Assembly: GCA_016710285.1 (NCBI GenBank)
Contig: JADJXR010000001.1
Location: 3,846,501 to 3,910,500 of the forward strand
DNA length: 64,000 nt
Reading direction: 5' to 3'
Origin: Chlorobiota bacterium
Lineage (GTDB): Bacteria; Bacteroidota; Ignavibacteria; OLB7
The translations under genes and the position numbers were made by a program. The notes under the pieces were generated by a model, which worked only from the letters and a program-made list of their open reading frames with translations, had not been told where the DNA came from and searched no databases. Below are positions 17,074 to 27,739 of this stretch, in pieces; the stretch's first letter is position 1, and each line of letters opens with the position of its first letter.

Positions 17074-20000
17074 TTACCGCACCAGAACGCACCGCACAAC
17101 CAGCCGTTCGGTGGGGGTTCGCAGCTCAAGATAATGGATGCCGCTGGGAAGATCATCCAACGGGAACTCCGCACGGTACGCGCCATGCTGAAGCACCCCC
17201 TGGCTGAGCAACCGCAGCTCCTCCCCCGTTTGCCCAGCAGCCGCAACGTGGTGTGGCCATCTTCCAGCAGGTTGAACCGAACCTGCAGGCGGTCCGTGGC
17301 GGGCTGCGGCGCAAGCTCCATTTTCAGCAACGCGCCGGTTCCCACCAATCGGGCATCCCCTTCGCGGCAGAAGCCATCCACCTTCAGCCCTCCGGCAAGC
17401 GTATCCATCACCTGCGCAGGGCGGGTTGAAAGGGATGCGACTGGCCCGGGTGGACCAAAGTTCAGTGTGGTGGTGTCGGCTGGTCCCAGCAGGATCACCC
17501 CTTCAACTCCGGCAACTTCTCCGCTATCGGGGAAAATTCCGGCAGCCTCGATCGCCACCGTTCTTCGCCCGCTTGCCAGCACGTTGCCGACCAACCGCAC
17601 GGCGATTGCCGGGTTCGGGGCGGCAACCCCGGTTGGGAAAAACAAACGGCCATCGAAGCTCACCGAAGCCTGCAGCGTGATCGGTTCGTTGATCGGCTTC
17701 GCGCTTGTGCTCAGTAGCGGAATCACCACCCGCCCCCCAACATCGCCACGCACGTTCCCCCACCGCAGCCGTATCCCCGACGGGCGTTCAACCGAGAAGC
17801 CGATAATCCGCGCCCGAGCGGTGTCGCGGCAGGGGGCGAACATCGCCAGAGATAGCTGCTCGTTCAGCGTTTGCAGGGAATCGGTTGGGGCGTAGCGCAG
17901 GCGCACTTTTAGGGTGTCCCCGGGCTTCACCTCTATCGGTCCCAAAGGATCAACCACGGTAAGATCGGGAAATGCGGTTTGCAGAGCGGCAGGGTTGTAG
18001 CGATAGGTCAGGAAGGAGTTGTTGGCAATCCGAACAATCCGTTCGTCGCTTCCCCCTTCCATCACTCCGCCAAAATCAACAAGGCTATCCACCAACTGTG
18101 GCCTTCGGTTATCATACACCCCACGAATGGGAACCACAAACTGGAACGAGCAACCACGAATTTTTATCGCTATCTGGTCCCGGTACTCTCCGATTGCCGT
18201 TGGGCGGAAGGTGGTGTAGAATTTCGCCGCGCCACCAGGCTGGATGGTGAACGGCGGAAGCGTGGTGTAGCTTAGTGAAACCCCGCCATTGGTTGGAAGG
18301 GCCGCAAGCTCAATCACTTCGGCGCGGGAGCCGGTGTTGGTTATCACGATGGAGTCAACCCGCTGGAAATTGCACCAGCCGATCTCCCCAAAATCCAGCG
18401 TGTCGTGGTTGATGCTCAGGCCGATGGGGTCGCGCCATCCGGTAATCGGCAGGGCGAACAGGGCGCGGCATGGAGTAACCTCGGCGGTCAGCGCCCCGCT
18501 CAGGTTTCCCGAGGCCCTGGCCAGCAGGTCCACGATGATCGCAACGGAGTCGCCCGGGCGGATTCCGGTAGCGATTTGCGGCGTTAGCTGGAAGAGCGTT
18601 CCATCGGCGAAAAACCGGACCGTGTCAATCGTTCGGGCCCCTTCGTTCCGCCAAACAACGGTGCGGGTTAGGAAGGGGTCGCAGGCGGAGGTCCGGCCAA
18701 AGCGAAGGGTGTCAAGCTGCGGCTTCAGCAGAAGAGTGTCGTTGCGGACATCGAACGGGAGGATCAGGGTATCATTTCCCCCGCTGTTGACAAGCCGAAG
18801 CTGAGCGTCCCGCGCGCCAGTTCCGTTGGGGCGATACTCCACCCGGATGGTGCGGCTATCGTTTGGCTGCAGTGTGGTTCCGGTTGGATCATCAATCAAG
18901 AAGAACTCGCCCCCGTTGGCCCCAACAACCGTGGCCTCACGGATGTCCAGGGCTTTATCCCCCTTGTTGGCAAGCTCCACCCGAAGAGTATCGGAAAGTT
19001 TTGGCGGGCAAAGAAGTTGGATTGCACGATCCACCGTTGCCTGAAGAAACCCGATGCTTCCGCGAACCCCTTCTAGAGTGATGGTTTGCGGGGTTAAGCA
19101 ATTGGCAGTGAAGAACCGGACCTCCCCTTTCCCCTCCGGCGGCGGGGCGTAACGCAGCCGAACGGTGCGGGCATTCAGCGGGGGAAGATCAAGCGGGAAC
19201 GGCGGCGAGAGGATCGTAACCCCACCCGTGGCTTGGGCATCCACCCGTATGGTCCGTTGGCCTCCGTTGAAGATCGTCACCACGGTATCAATAAACGGAA
19301 TGGTTGGGGGGATTGCCCCAAACTGATAACGGCTTCCATCCCCCGGCGCAAGGGTCAGCACGTCGGGCCAGAATTGCACCGGAAAAACCGCAACCCGCCG
19401 GGCGTACGGGGCATCGTGCCACAGGACAAGGCTGCCGTTGTTCCGCCCAAGCTGATAGATCCCGGTGAACCGAAGCCGCATCGGAAACGACTCCCCAGGC
19501 TCAAGCGTTATCGCCAACGGAGGCGAAAGAACTTGCCCGCTAAGATTGCCCGCGAACTCCACCCTATCAATCCGAACCGGCTGGCCGGAAAGATTGCGCA
19601 GGGTGATGGTGGTGTCGTACTGGTCGCCGCAGATTGCCCGCTCGATGCTGAACAACTCCAACGGCGAAGCCCGCACCACTGCCCCCGGGGTGTAGCCGTA
19701 AGCATCGGCAGCGGAGTAGCCGTGGGCGATGATCGAGAAGGAGTCGGTGGCGGTGACGCGGTTGTCCCCTTCCTCAACTTCTGCAACGCCAACGGCCATT
19801 CCACCAAAGGAGATCAGCGAGGACCACGACGGAGCCAGCCCGTTAATCCGCACCCCGGTGATGGTTGGCGCGCGCGTGGCAACCAGCAAGTGATGTTTCC
19901 AGGCGACCACGGGGCCGATGTCAACCCGTGGGGCAAGCGTTGGGGCGTAGGCCGCCGCGCTGTTCCCCCACATTGATGTTGGCGGAACAATCACCATTCC

Positions 20001-21005
20001 TGGATCGCCGTAGGCACTGTCGCGGCTTTTTGCGGTCCAGGCGGTGCTTGTCACCATCTGGGAAACCAGCACGGGGTTGTTGCTGCTGAACTGGAGCAAT
20101 CCCGGGTAGCGCAAGTCGTAGAATCCCCCCCGGTTCAAGGTGGCGGTCAGCTGCACCCCACCCAGCGAAGGGGAGATGTCAATGCGGGTTCCATCGAACG
20201 CTGCGACGATTCGGTAAAGCGATTGGTACTGCCGTGCCAGCGGGGCGGCAACGTGCTCGGTCCCCCAAGTATCGGTTGCTGGAAGTTGCTCGAACGCGGG
20301 GTTTCCGCTGTGGATAGCTCCCATGGTGAAATCGGCGGCGGGCGCGCCGGCAATCACCCCAACGGGCTTGCTTGCAACGATAGTCGTCCCGGAAAAATCG
20401 CCGTCGCTCATCAGTTGATAGACCTCGCCACGGTTCAGCTCCACCTTGAACGATTCTTGCGGCTTGTGGCCGTTGTAGGTGATGACGGTTGGGGTGATTG
20501 TCAGCTCCGTCCGGTCGTGGACCGCAGCGATTGCCGCCGCCGTTCCGAACGCCACTTCCGGGGGGATGCAAACCACGTACTCCAACCCCAACAGCGTGTC
20601 GGGAATTGCCTGGTACGCCTCGGTGGTGAACACCCGGTCGAAGATCAGCGTTGCGCTAACCGGGTGGCTTGCGGTGATTCCGGTTGTGGCGGTGAACTTC
20701 CCTTCCAACTTCGGAAGCATCAACCATGTTGAGTCTAATCCAACCACGGTTGCGGTGTTTGGGGGGATTGTCAGCTGGCGTTGCTGGCCGTTGCCGTGGC
20801 CGGTTAGCGTCACGGTTGCGGCGCTATCGCCAGCGCGAAGCACCAGCTGTGGGTTCGGCACGAAATACTTCCCCGCCGGGTAGGAATACGGAAGCGAAAG
20901 CACAAAGGACCGCCCCATATTCCCCGCTTGTGCAAGGGAAGATTGGGGGGCCAGAAGAATAGCGCAGAGAAGAGAGCAGAGGCAGCAGAGTAGGGTTCGG
21001 CTCAT
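17074..21005 (-). CDS. Giant T9SS-sorted surface protein with IgGFc-binding-type domain; frameshift near C-terminus
   Basis: Secreted surface protein of about 1310 residues. A signal peptide (residues 1-25, cleavage near SLA-Q) precedes an IgGFc-binding-type N-terminal domain (about 30-440, with repeated VIAGAP, NPVLVSQM and MIVPP-like motifs). Then come about seven beta-sandwich repeats of the HYDIN/choice-of-anchor type (each with VRIDRVEF, LEPGESFPMRLRF-like cores). The annotated frame loses sense after LRLLGK: one base is missing beside the AAA at 17229-17231. In the other frame the protein continues TGEELRLLSQG...LPSGIHYLEL...VRCVLVR to a stop at 17074, a normal T9SS sorting domain. Uncorrected, the frame overruns into the nitrilase gene and ends at 16968. 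Confidence 0.85.
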
Positions 21006-21081
21006 AAACGCTCCATCGCCAGCAACCGATGGATAAAATGGGTGGTTGCTGGCGATGGAAAGAATACGAAGAGAAGGGGTT

Positions 21082-22125
21082 TTATGCTACCCCTAATTTT
21101 GTCTTCACCAGTTGGATTCCGCGGTCGTCAACTTTGCGGATGGTGTTGGTGAGCGTTCCAAGAAGATCAATTTCACACTCCACAACGTCGCCATCCTGAA
21201 GCCACCAGTTGTCGAACACCTTCGACCCGTTCAACTCCAAGAAACAGCCGGTCCCAACCGTGCCGGAGCCGATCACATCACCAGGGAGGAGCGTTGCGCC
21301 GTAGCTTGCGCGCTCAACAATCTGGGCGAACGTCCAGGTCATATCGCTCAAGTTTCCACGGGAGACTTCGGTTCCGTTCACGCGGGTCACCATCGTCAGG
21401 CCGTAGCGTTCCCCTTCTTCGCTTGGGATGCGGCGTTCGGCAAGCTCATCTTTGGTGACAAGCCAGGGGCCAAGCGAGGTGGCGAAGTCTTTCCCTTTGG
21501 CGGGGCCAAGGTTCAGTTTCATCTCCTCCATCTGAAGCCAGCGTGCGGACCAATCGTTCATCACCATGTATCCGGCGATATACTCATCGGCCTCCTCGGC
21601 GCGGATATTTTGCCCCGCTTTCCCGATCACAATGGCGGCCTCAAGCTCAAAATCCAACCGCTGCAAGTGGTGCTCCTGCACCTGGACCTCGCCCGGCCCG
21701 GTGACGGCGTTGTGGTTGGTGAAGTAGAAGATTGGGAAGCTGTCGAACTCTGGAATCATCGCCACGCCACGGTTGCGGCGCGCGGCCTCGACATGCTGGC
21801 GGAAGGCGTAGCCATCACGCATGGATGTTGGATGGGGCACCGGCGAAAGAAGCTCCACCTCGCTTGCGGGTCGCCAACAACTCAGGACATCGCGGCTTGC
21901 CGATGCCCACTCCAACACGGTTTTGGCGTTGGCCATCCCTTCCTCGCCAGCGCGAAGAAGCGTCAGGATGGAGTCGAAGGTGCCGACGGAGAGTTCGGCG
22001 TGCGAATCGGCATAGGCGCGGGCGGCGGCGGCAAAATCAAGAATGGCGCCATCGGAGTAGGCCCCAAGCTGTTCGGCAGCCTCGTGGCGGTTGGCGTTAT
22101 TGGGACGGTAGCTAACAAGTTTCAT
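21082..22125 (-). CDS. Fumarylacetoacetate hydrolase (FAH) family protein
   Basis: Metal-dependent cytoplasmic hydrolase or decarboxylase acting on acylpyruvate-type compounds. Metal ligands are the acidic residues in DFELEAAIVIGK (about 165-176) and MNDWSARWLQ (about 198-207), with GKDFATSLGP nearby and the GDVIGSGTVGTG strand further on. 347 residues matches the longer fumarylacetoacetase-like branch. The native reaction is not certain; tyrosine degradation is one option, but no other gene of that pathway is adjacent. A TATATTTG promoter element lies about 30 bases upstream. Confidence 0.88.
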   Translation of the reverse strand: MKLVSYRPNNANRHEAAEQLGAYSDGAILDFAAAARAYADSHAELSVGTFDSILTLLRAGEEGMANAKTVLEWASASRDVLSCWRPASEVELLSPVPHPTSMRDGYAFRQHVEAARRNRGVAMIPEFDSFPIFYFTNHNAVTGPGEVQVQEHHLQRLDFELEAAIVIGKAGQNIRAEEADEYIAGYMVMNDWSARWLQMEEMKLNLGPAKGKDFATSLGPWLVTKDELAERRIPSEEGERYGLTMVTRVNGTEVSRGNLSDMTWTFAQIVERASYGATLLPGDVIGSGTVGTGCFLELNGSKVFDNWWLQDGDVVECEIDLLGTLTNTIRKVDDRGIQLVKTKLGVA

Positions 22126-22153
22126 GCAAGGAATTGGTTTGGTTGAGTTGGGG

Positions 22154-22161
22154 CAAATATA
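22154..22161 (-). promoter_or_regulatory. Bacteroidota-type -7 element TATATTTG
   Basis: Matches TAnnTTTG on the minus strand, 29-36 bases before the FAH-family start codon, leaving a leader of about 20 bases. No convincing -33 TTTG is visible at the expected spacing. Confidence 0.5.
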
Positions 22162-22190
22162 GGCGAGCGGCAGGATTTATCACCGAAACT

Positions 22191-22305
22191 GGTAGCCGTC
22201 CCGACATTCGTCGGGATTGATAAAAGGTCTTTAGCCTTCGGTGTCTTCTTTCTGAAATGACTGGCTAGAAATGACTGGGCCCCGACAAAGGTCGGGGCCC
22301 CTACC
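22191..22305. repeat. Palindromic intergenic repeat cluster R3
   Basis: GGTAGCC start at 22191, a CCCGACattcGTCGGG hairpin, an AGGTCTTTAGCCT unit, a short spacer, then a GGGCCCCGACaaagGTCGGGGCCC hairpin closing in CCTACCC at 22305. It ends 12 bases before the stop codon of the VTT-family gene. Confidence 0.85.
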
Positions 22306-22316
22306 CTTCGGTTTCT

Positions 22317-22733
22317 TCACCCCACCAAAAACAGCAACGCCCAGTAGCGCACAATCCGTGTTCCGTAGGCAAGGAGCGCGAAGAGTGGGAAGGGGATTTT
22401 GGAAAGCCCAGCCACCAGCGTCAGCGGGTCGCCAACGAACGGGAGCCATGAAAGAAGAAGCGTGGGCCAGCCGTGGCGCTCCATCCATTGCAGGGTGCGT
22501 TGCGCCCATTTTCCTTGCAGCCTTCGCTCCACAATCTGCGCCCTTCCCCACCGCCCCAAGCCGTAGTTCACCGTCACCCCGGCGCAGTTCCCCAGCGAGG
22601 CCCAGATCAGAGCTTCGGTGGGGTTCATCCCCGCGCTGACGGCGGCAACAAGCGCGGCCTCCGAACTTAACGGGACCAGCGTTGCAGCAAGCGCACTTAC
22701 CAGCATCAGCCACACACCGCCGGTATCAATCAC
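22317..22733 (-). CDS. Small YqaA/VTT-family membrane protein
   Basis: Inner-membrane protein of 138 residues, related to the short YqaA branch of the DedA/SNARE-associated (VTT) superfamily. It shows a re-entrant PLSSEAALVAAVSAG segment, ASLGNCAGVTVNYGLGRWG, a basic cytoplasmic loop, then SWLPFVGDPLTLVAG and a final helix. Family members act in membrane homeostasis or lipid scrambling; the precise role of YqaA is unknown. It is encoded 27 bases downstream of ppk1 on the same strand and is closely followed by repeat cluster R3. Confidence 0.82.
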   Translation of the reverse strand: MIDTGGVWLMLVSALAATLVPLSSEAALVAAVSAGMNPTEALIWASLGNCAGVTVNYGLGRWGRAQIVERRLQGKWAQRTLQWMERHGWPTLLLSWLPFVGDPLTLVAGLSKIPFPLFALLAYGTRIVRYWALLFLVG

Positions 22734-22760
22734 GCCGGCTTCCCCCGGAAGCGTTTGCCA

Positions 22761-25039
22761 TCAATTCTTTTTCCCCACCAGATTGGCGTGCTGTTTGTTC
22801 GAGCGTTTTGGGCGGGGTGCGCCCTCGGTGGCGGGGTCCGATTGCCGAATCTGCGCGATGAACTCCTCCTGCGCGCTGATTGCCCCTCCCCCAAGTTTCT
22901 CCTTCCGGCGATAGACCCCGTCCGAGCCAAGCTGGCGCGCTTTCACGGTATCGTTCAAGTAGGTTTCAAGAATCCCTTTTAGTCGCGCACGGTTGTCGCC
23001 ATCTTCCACGGGGAACATCAGCTCAACACGGCGGTTCAAGTTGCGCGGCATCCAATCGGCACTGGAAAGGTATATCTCCTCCTCACCACGGTTGTGGAAG
23101 TAGAGAATGCGGCTGTGTTCAAGGAACCGCCCAACCACCGAGACCACCCGAATGTTATCGCTTACCCCCTCCAACCCCGGGCGCAAGCAGCAAATGCCGC
23201 GCACCAGAAGATCAATCTTCACCCCCTTTTGGCTTGCTGAATAAAGGGCCCGAATCACCTCCTCATCAACAATGGCGTTCAGCTTTGCGATGATGTGGCC
23301 GGGCTGCTGGGGGGTGTGGCGTTCGGCCTCGCGGTTGATAAGCTCCAGCACGCGTGAGCGCAACGTTAGCGGGGCCATAATCAGCTTCCGCCACTCGATC
23401 GAGGAGCCATATCCGGTCAGGTAATTGAACAGGTTGATGGCATCGGCCCCGAAGTCGGGGTTGGCGGTGATAAGGCTAACGTCGGTATAGATGCGCGAGG
23501 TGACGGTGTTGTAGTTGCCGGTCCCCAGGTGCATGTAAATTCGGGGAAGCCCGGTGTCGTCGCGGCGGACGATCATGGCGATTTTGCAATGGGTTTTCAG
23601 CCCAATCAGCCCATACACCACGTGGACCCCCGCTTGCTCCAGCCGCTTTGCCCAGACGATGTTGTTCTCTTCGTCGAAGCGGGCTTTAAGCTCCACAAGG
23701 GCGGTTACTTGCTTCCCGTTTTCGGCCGCTTCAATCAGCGATTGCACAATCGGCGAATCGCCGCCGGCGCGGTACAGCGTCTGTTTGATTGCCAGCACCT
23801 TCGGGTCGCGTGCGGCGGCGCGGACGAAGTCGGCAACATTGGTGAAGGAATCGTAGGGATGATGCAGCAAAATGTCCTTGCTTCGGATCACCGAGAAGAC
23901 GCTCCGCTCCTCGTCGCGGAAGCTCTCCAGCATGTAGCTGTTGAACGGCTTGTCCTTCAGGTCGCGGTAGTCCAGGCGGTAGAGTGCCATGAAGTCGGTC
24001 AGATTGCGCGGGCCCGGGGTCTCGTACACATCGGTCGGCTCAAGTTCCAGGGACTCCATCAAGATGTCGCGGACGTACTGCGGCATATTCGACGACACGT
24101 CAAGCCGGACGGCCTCGCCCCACTTGCGGCGGCGGACTTGCTCCTCCATCATCGTCAGAAGGTCCTCGGCTTCATCCTCGGTCACCTCAATGTCGGCATC
24201 GCGCAGCACGCGGAAGGTGTAGCTGGATTTCACATCAAGGCCAGGGAAAGGGCCGAGGCATACGCCGCAATCACTTCTTCCAGCAGCACAAAGTGGTCCC
24301 CCGCTTTTTCGGAATAGACCTTGATGAACCGCCCCAACACCCCAGGAACTTGCACAACCGCAAAATGAAATTCTTTCTCATGGACGTGCTTGCGGGGGTC
24401 GCGGACAACAAAGGCAAGGTTCAGCGTGCGGTTCAGAACGTGGGGGAATGGGTGGCCCGGGTCAATGGCCAGTGGGGTCAACACCGGCAAGGCTTCTTGC
24501 AAGAAGTAGGTGTGAAGCCGCGCCCGCTCTTCTTCGGAAAGGGAGCGGAACGGGTGAATCACAATCCCCTTGCGGGCCAGCTTTGGGATGATCTGGTCCA
24601 CCAAGTGGCGGCCGTGGCGTTCCATCAGCGGGCGCAACCGTTCGTTGATTTCCCGAAGCTGCTCTTGCGGGGTAAGGCCGTCGGGCGCAAGCTCCACCAC
24701 CCCCCCGGAAAGTTGTTCCATCAGCCCCGAGACGCGAATCATAAAAAACTCATCAAGGTTGGTGCTGAAGATCACCAAGAACTTTAACCGCTCCAGCAAC
24801 GGATTGGCGGGGTCCTCGGCTTCCTCCAGCACCCGCTCGTTGAAGTCAATCCAACTCAGTTCGCGGTTAATGTAATATTGCGGGTTGCGGAAATCGGATT
24901 TCACGGCCGCTGGGCCGCTTGGCTTGCGCGGCGCGGGTTTGCTGCCGTCGGGCTTTCCAGCATCGGGTTTTCCGCTATCGGATGCTGTTGCGGAAGGAGA
25001 TGCCTTCGGCAATGCGGTTGGTTCTAACTGTTCGCTCAT
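22761..25039 (-). pseudogene. ppk1: Polyphosphate kinase 1, split by a single-base frameshift
   Basis: Makes long-chain polyphosphate from ATP. The N-terminal part (from MSEQLEPT at 25039) has a Pro/Lys-rich leader, then NPQYYINRELSWIDFNERVLEEA and STNLDEFFMIRV. The frame breaks near 24244-24252: ALSLALM-stop instead of the expected ALFPGLDVKSSYTFRV, corrected by one extra T in a TTT run. The second part carries the autophosphorylated histidine in MHLGTGNYN and the second active-site histidine in YFHNRGEEE, plus SADWMPRNLNRR. Both halves are otherwise perfectly conserved, totalling about 755 residues. This may be a sequencing error or a very recent mutation. Confidence 0.9.
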
Positions 25040-25315
25040 GGGAAGCAAGATAGGGAGAAGGTTGCGACGCGAAGATTGTGACGTGAAGATTGTGACGTAA
25101 AGTTCTGAACGCCCCGATCCGACAACAAAGGCCGATTGCCGAACGTCTTCGGGAACCAAGCAACCAGCGCAGCAACGGCTGCGGCAGCGACGGAAACAGG
25201 CCGCATGGTTACAGTGTGGGGAATCTACCCGTCGGCACAGCATCGGCCAAATTATCTTTTGGTGAAACCTGCCGCCTGTATGAAGCTGTTACCCATGCCA
25301 CGGCGCAGTAATCAG

Positions 25316-25323
25316 TAGATTTG
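25316..25323 (+). promoter_or_regulatory. Bacteroidota-type -7 element TAGATTTG
   Basis: TAnnTTTG match 46-53 bases upstream of the bacilliredoxin start. The -33 region is weak, so this is a tentative promoter. Confidence 0.4.
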
Positions 25324-25368
25324 CGCCACTTCAACAACTGATTCAACCTTCCTTACAGGAGCAGACCA

Positions 25369-25815
25369 ATGGCACTTCCACCGATCTATGACCCCGCATT
25401 TGTCCAGCCAATGCGCGACGAACTGACGGCAGTTGGGGTTCAAGAACTAACAACCCCGGCCGATGTTGACGCGGCATTGGCACAGCCAGGAACCACGCTT
25501 GTTTTTGTGAATTCCGTTTGCGGTTGCGCCGCCGGAAGCGCACGCCCGGGGCTGCGGCTTGCGTTGCAACACTCGGTGCAGCCGGACCGCGTTGTTTCCG
25601 TGTTTGCGGGAATGGAGCGCGAGGCGGTGGACCGCGCACGCAGCTACTTCCTAGGCTATCCGCCCTCCTCCCCGCAGATTGCTTTGCTGCGCGATGGCAA
25701 CGTGATCCACATGATCCAACGCCACCATATCGAAGGCCGCTCGGCAGAGATGATTGCCGAAAACCTTGCCGATGCCTTCAACACGCATTGCGCGGTTGAC
25801 ACAGCCGCCAACTAA
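25369..25815 (+). CDS. BrxA/BrxB-family bacilliredoxin
   Basis: Thioredoxin-fold protein of the YphP/YqiW (DUF1094) family, which removes bacillithiol from oxidised proteins. The active site CGC is seen in NSVCGCAAGSARPG at residues 51-53. Also present are the family segments YDPAFVQPMRDEL and PPSSPQIALLRDG and the C-terminal HHIEGR. 148 residues is the normal length. It stands alone, with its own promoter-like element and a hairpin terminator. Bacillithiol is known in several Bacteroidota, but its synthesis genes are not in this window. Confidence 0.93.
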   Translation: MALPPIYDPAFVQPMRDELTAVGVQELTTPADVDAALAQPGTTLVFVNSVCGCAAGSARPGLRLALQHSVQPDRVVSVFAGMEREAVDRARSYFLGYPPSSPQIALLRDGNVIHMIQRHHIEGRSAEMIAENLADAFNTHCAVDTAAN

Positions 25816-25835
25816 CGCCAGCTTGTGATCCTTTC

Positions 25836-25863
25836 TCCCCCGTGGACGTTACGCCACGGGGGA
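25836..25863 (+). terminator. Hairpin terminator after bacilliredoxin gene
   Basis: Perfect 10-bp stem (TCCCCCGTGG with CCACGGGGGA) and an 8-base loop, 21 bases after the stop. No U-run follows, so termination efficiency is uncertain. Confidence 0.6.
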
Positions 25864-25983
25864 ATTCTGCTTCAGGGCCGCAATGGCATTCCATAAGGCT
25901 ATTTCACAGCGCTATTCCACAATGGCATTCCTCCTCTTTTGAATCTCCATACAAACCACATCCACACAAACCGAAGACCTAGC

Positions 25984-27099
25984 ATGATTATCGGCGTTCC
26001 ACGCGAGATTAAATCGAACGAAAACCGGGTTGGGGCAGTCCCTTCCGGCGTTGAGTTGTTGGTCAACAACGGCCACACCGTGTTGGTCGAGACGCACGCC
26101 GGCATTAACTCCGGCTTCCAAGACGAAGCCTACATCCGTGCCGGTGCAACAATCGTCCCAACCATCGAGGACGTGTACGGCCAGGCGGACATGATCGTAA
26201 AAGTGAAAGAACCGATCGCGCCGGAGTACGACCTGATCCGCGAGGGGCAGGTGCTGTTCACCTACTTCCACTTTGCCGCCAGCCGTGAACTGACCGAGGC
26301 GGTGATCCGCAGCAAGTCCATCGCCATTGCCTACGAGACGGTCGAGGGCCGCGATGGCTCCCTTCCGCTGCTTGTCCCGATGTCCGAAGTTGCCGGGCGC
26401 ATGGCCCCGCAAGAAGGGGCAAAGTATCTTGAGAAAACGATGGGTGGCCGCGGCGTGCTGCTTGGCGGAATCCCAGGAACCCGCCCCGCCGATGTGCTGG
26501 TGCTTGGCGGCGGTGTGGTGGGAACCAACGCGGCAAAAATTGCCGCCGGTTTTGGTGCCCGCGTCATCATCTTCGACAAGGACCTGAACCGCTTGCGCTA
26601 CCTTGATGACGTGATGCCGAAGAATGTGGAAACCCGGATGTCAACCCCGGAAGCTATCCGCGAAGCCGTGAAGAATGCCGACTTGGTGATTGGCGCGGTG
26701 CTGATCCCCGGCGCAAAAGCCCCATACCTTGTCACCCGTGATATGCTTCACACCATGCGCGAAGGCTCGGTGATTGTTGACGTTGCGGTGGACCAAGGGG
26801 GCTGCGTGGAAACCACACGCGCCACCACCCACGCCGACCCAACCTACGTTGTTGATGGGGTGATCCACTACTGCGTGGCAAATATGCCCGGGGCCGTTCC
26901 CTTCACCTCCACCATCGGCCTGACGAACGCCACGCTCCCCTACATGCTGCAACTTGCCGACCTGGGCTACCAAGAAGCATTCCGCGTAAACCCGGGGCTG
27001 AAGCTGGGCCTGAATGTGATTGATGGAAAGGTGACGTACAAAGGCGTTGCCGATGCGTTCGGGCTGGAATACACGCCGCTGGATAGCATCTTGGCGTAA
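25984..27099 (+). CDS. ald: Alanine dehydrogenase
   Basis: NAD-dependent L-alanine dehydrogenase (alanine to pyruvate plus ammonia). The N-terminus MIIGVPREIKSNENRVG is diagnostic, with the catalytic Lys in VKVKEP near residue 75 and His near 96 (FTYFHFAASRELT). The Rossmann motif VLGGGVVGTNAAKIA lies near 170-184, and SVIVDVAVDQGGC near 260. The start at 25984 gives 371 residues, the family norm; an earlier in-frame start at 25939 would add a non-conserved leader. Free-standing gene. Confidence 0.96.
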   Translation: MIIGVPREIKSNENRVGAVPSGVELLVNNGHTVLVETHAGINSGFQDEAYIRAGATIVPTIEDVYGQADMIVKVKEPIAPEYDLIREGQVLFTYFHFAASRELTEAVIRSKSIAIAYETVEGRDGSLPLLVPMSEVAGRMAPQEGAKYLEKTMGGRGVLLGGIPGTRPADVLVLGGGVVGTNAAKIAAGFGARVIIFDKDLNRLRYLDDVMPKNVETRMSTPEAIREAVKNADLVIGAVLIPGAKAPYLVTRDMLHTMREGSVIVDVAVDQGGCVETTRATTHADPTYVVDGVIHYCVANMPGAVPFTSTIGLTNATLPYMLQLADLGYQEAFRVNPGLKLGLNVIDGKVTYKGVADAFGLEYTPLDSILA

Positions 27100-27107
27100 T
27101 CAACGTT

Positions 27108-27177
27108 GGCCAAGCTCAACCTTGCGTTGAGCTTGGCCAGATCTAACTTGGCCGAGCTCAACTTGGCCGAATCTAAC
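27108..27177. repeat. Hairpin plus short direct repeats downstream of ald
   Basis: A perfect 13-bp inverted repeat (TGGCCAAGCTCAA at 27108-27120 and its complement at 27127-27139, loop of 6) follows the ald stop by 8 bases. After it come AACTTGGCC copies at about 27147 and 27162. The hairpin could end the ald transcript, though it lacks a U-run. Confidence 0.6.
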
Positions 27178-27200
27178 AGAGACCATACACCGAGGATAGA

Positions 27201-27710
27201 ATGTCGCTTGTTCCTTTCAAGGCACTTCCGCCGGAAAGCCGCCTGTTTATCTTTCCCGCAGCTGGCCAGCTTCGCAGCGATGCGATTGCGAAGGCAACCC
27301 CAATGATTGAAGCCTTCCTGGGCCAGTGGAAAGTTCACCAACAGGACCCGATTGTGGGCTACCAGATCCGCCATGAGCGGTTCCTGCTGGTGGGCGTTGA
27401 TGAATCCACAATCCCCCCCAGCGGTTGCTCCATTGACGCGCTTACCCGGTTTATGAAGGAGCTGGGAAGCAGCCTTGGAATGGAGTGGCTTGATGGACCT
27501 GAGGTTCTGTACCGCGATTCCGCTGGGGTCCAAGGGGCAACCCGCGCCCAGTTTGCAACGCTGGCAACCCAGGGGGAAGTTGATGCCGGAACCATTGTGT
27601 TCAACAACACAATCCAACGGCTGGGGGAACTTGAAACAAGCTGGGAGATTGCCGCAAGCGATTCCTGGCACGGTCGAGTTTTTCGGCTGAAGGAAGCGGC
27701 GGCGGCATAG
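27201..27710 (+). CDS. Conserved Bacteroidota protein often mislabelled "ABC transporter ATPase"
   Basis: 169-residue cytoplasmic protein matching a conserved Bacteroidota family by pattern: SRLFIFPAAGQL near the N-terminus, RFLLVGVDES near 60-70, SGCSIDALTRFMKELG near 74-89, TIVFNNTIQ near 132 and a C-terminal SWEIAASDSWHGRVF. Members are usually named ABC transporter ATPase in databases, but there is no Walker A, signature or Walker B here, so that label is unsupported. True function unknown. It converges with the glycosyltransferase gene. Confidence 0.8.
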   Translation: MSLVPFKALPPESRLFIFPAAGQLRSDAIAKATPMIEAFLGQWKVHQQDPIVGYQIRHERFLLVGVDESTIPPSGCSIDALTRFMKELGSSLGMEWLDGPEVLYRDSAGVQGATRAQFATLATQGEVDAGTIVFNNTIQRLGELETSWEIAASDSWHGRVFRLKEAAAA

Positions 27711-27739
27711 CTTGTTGCTCCGGTCGGCGCAGCCCCCTT

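Noticed and set aside
27101..27180. Pentapeptide-repeat remnant
   Set aside because: Translation gives Asn-Leu-Ala-like repeats, but the stretch is only about 75 bases and mostly explained by a hairpin and short direct repeats.
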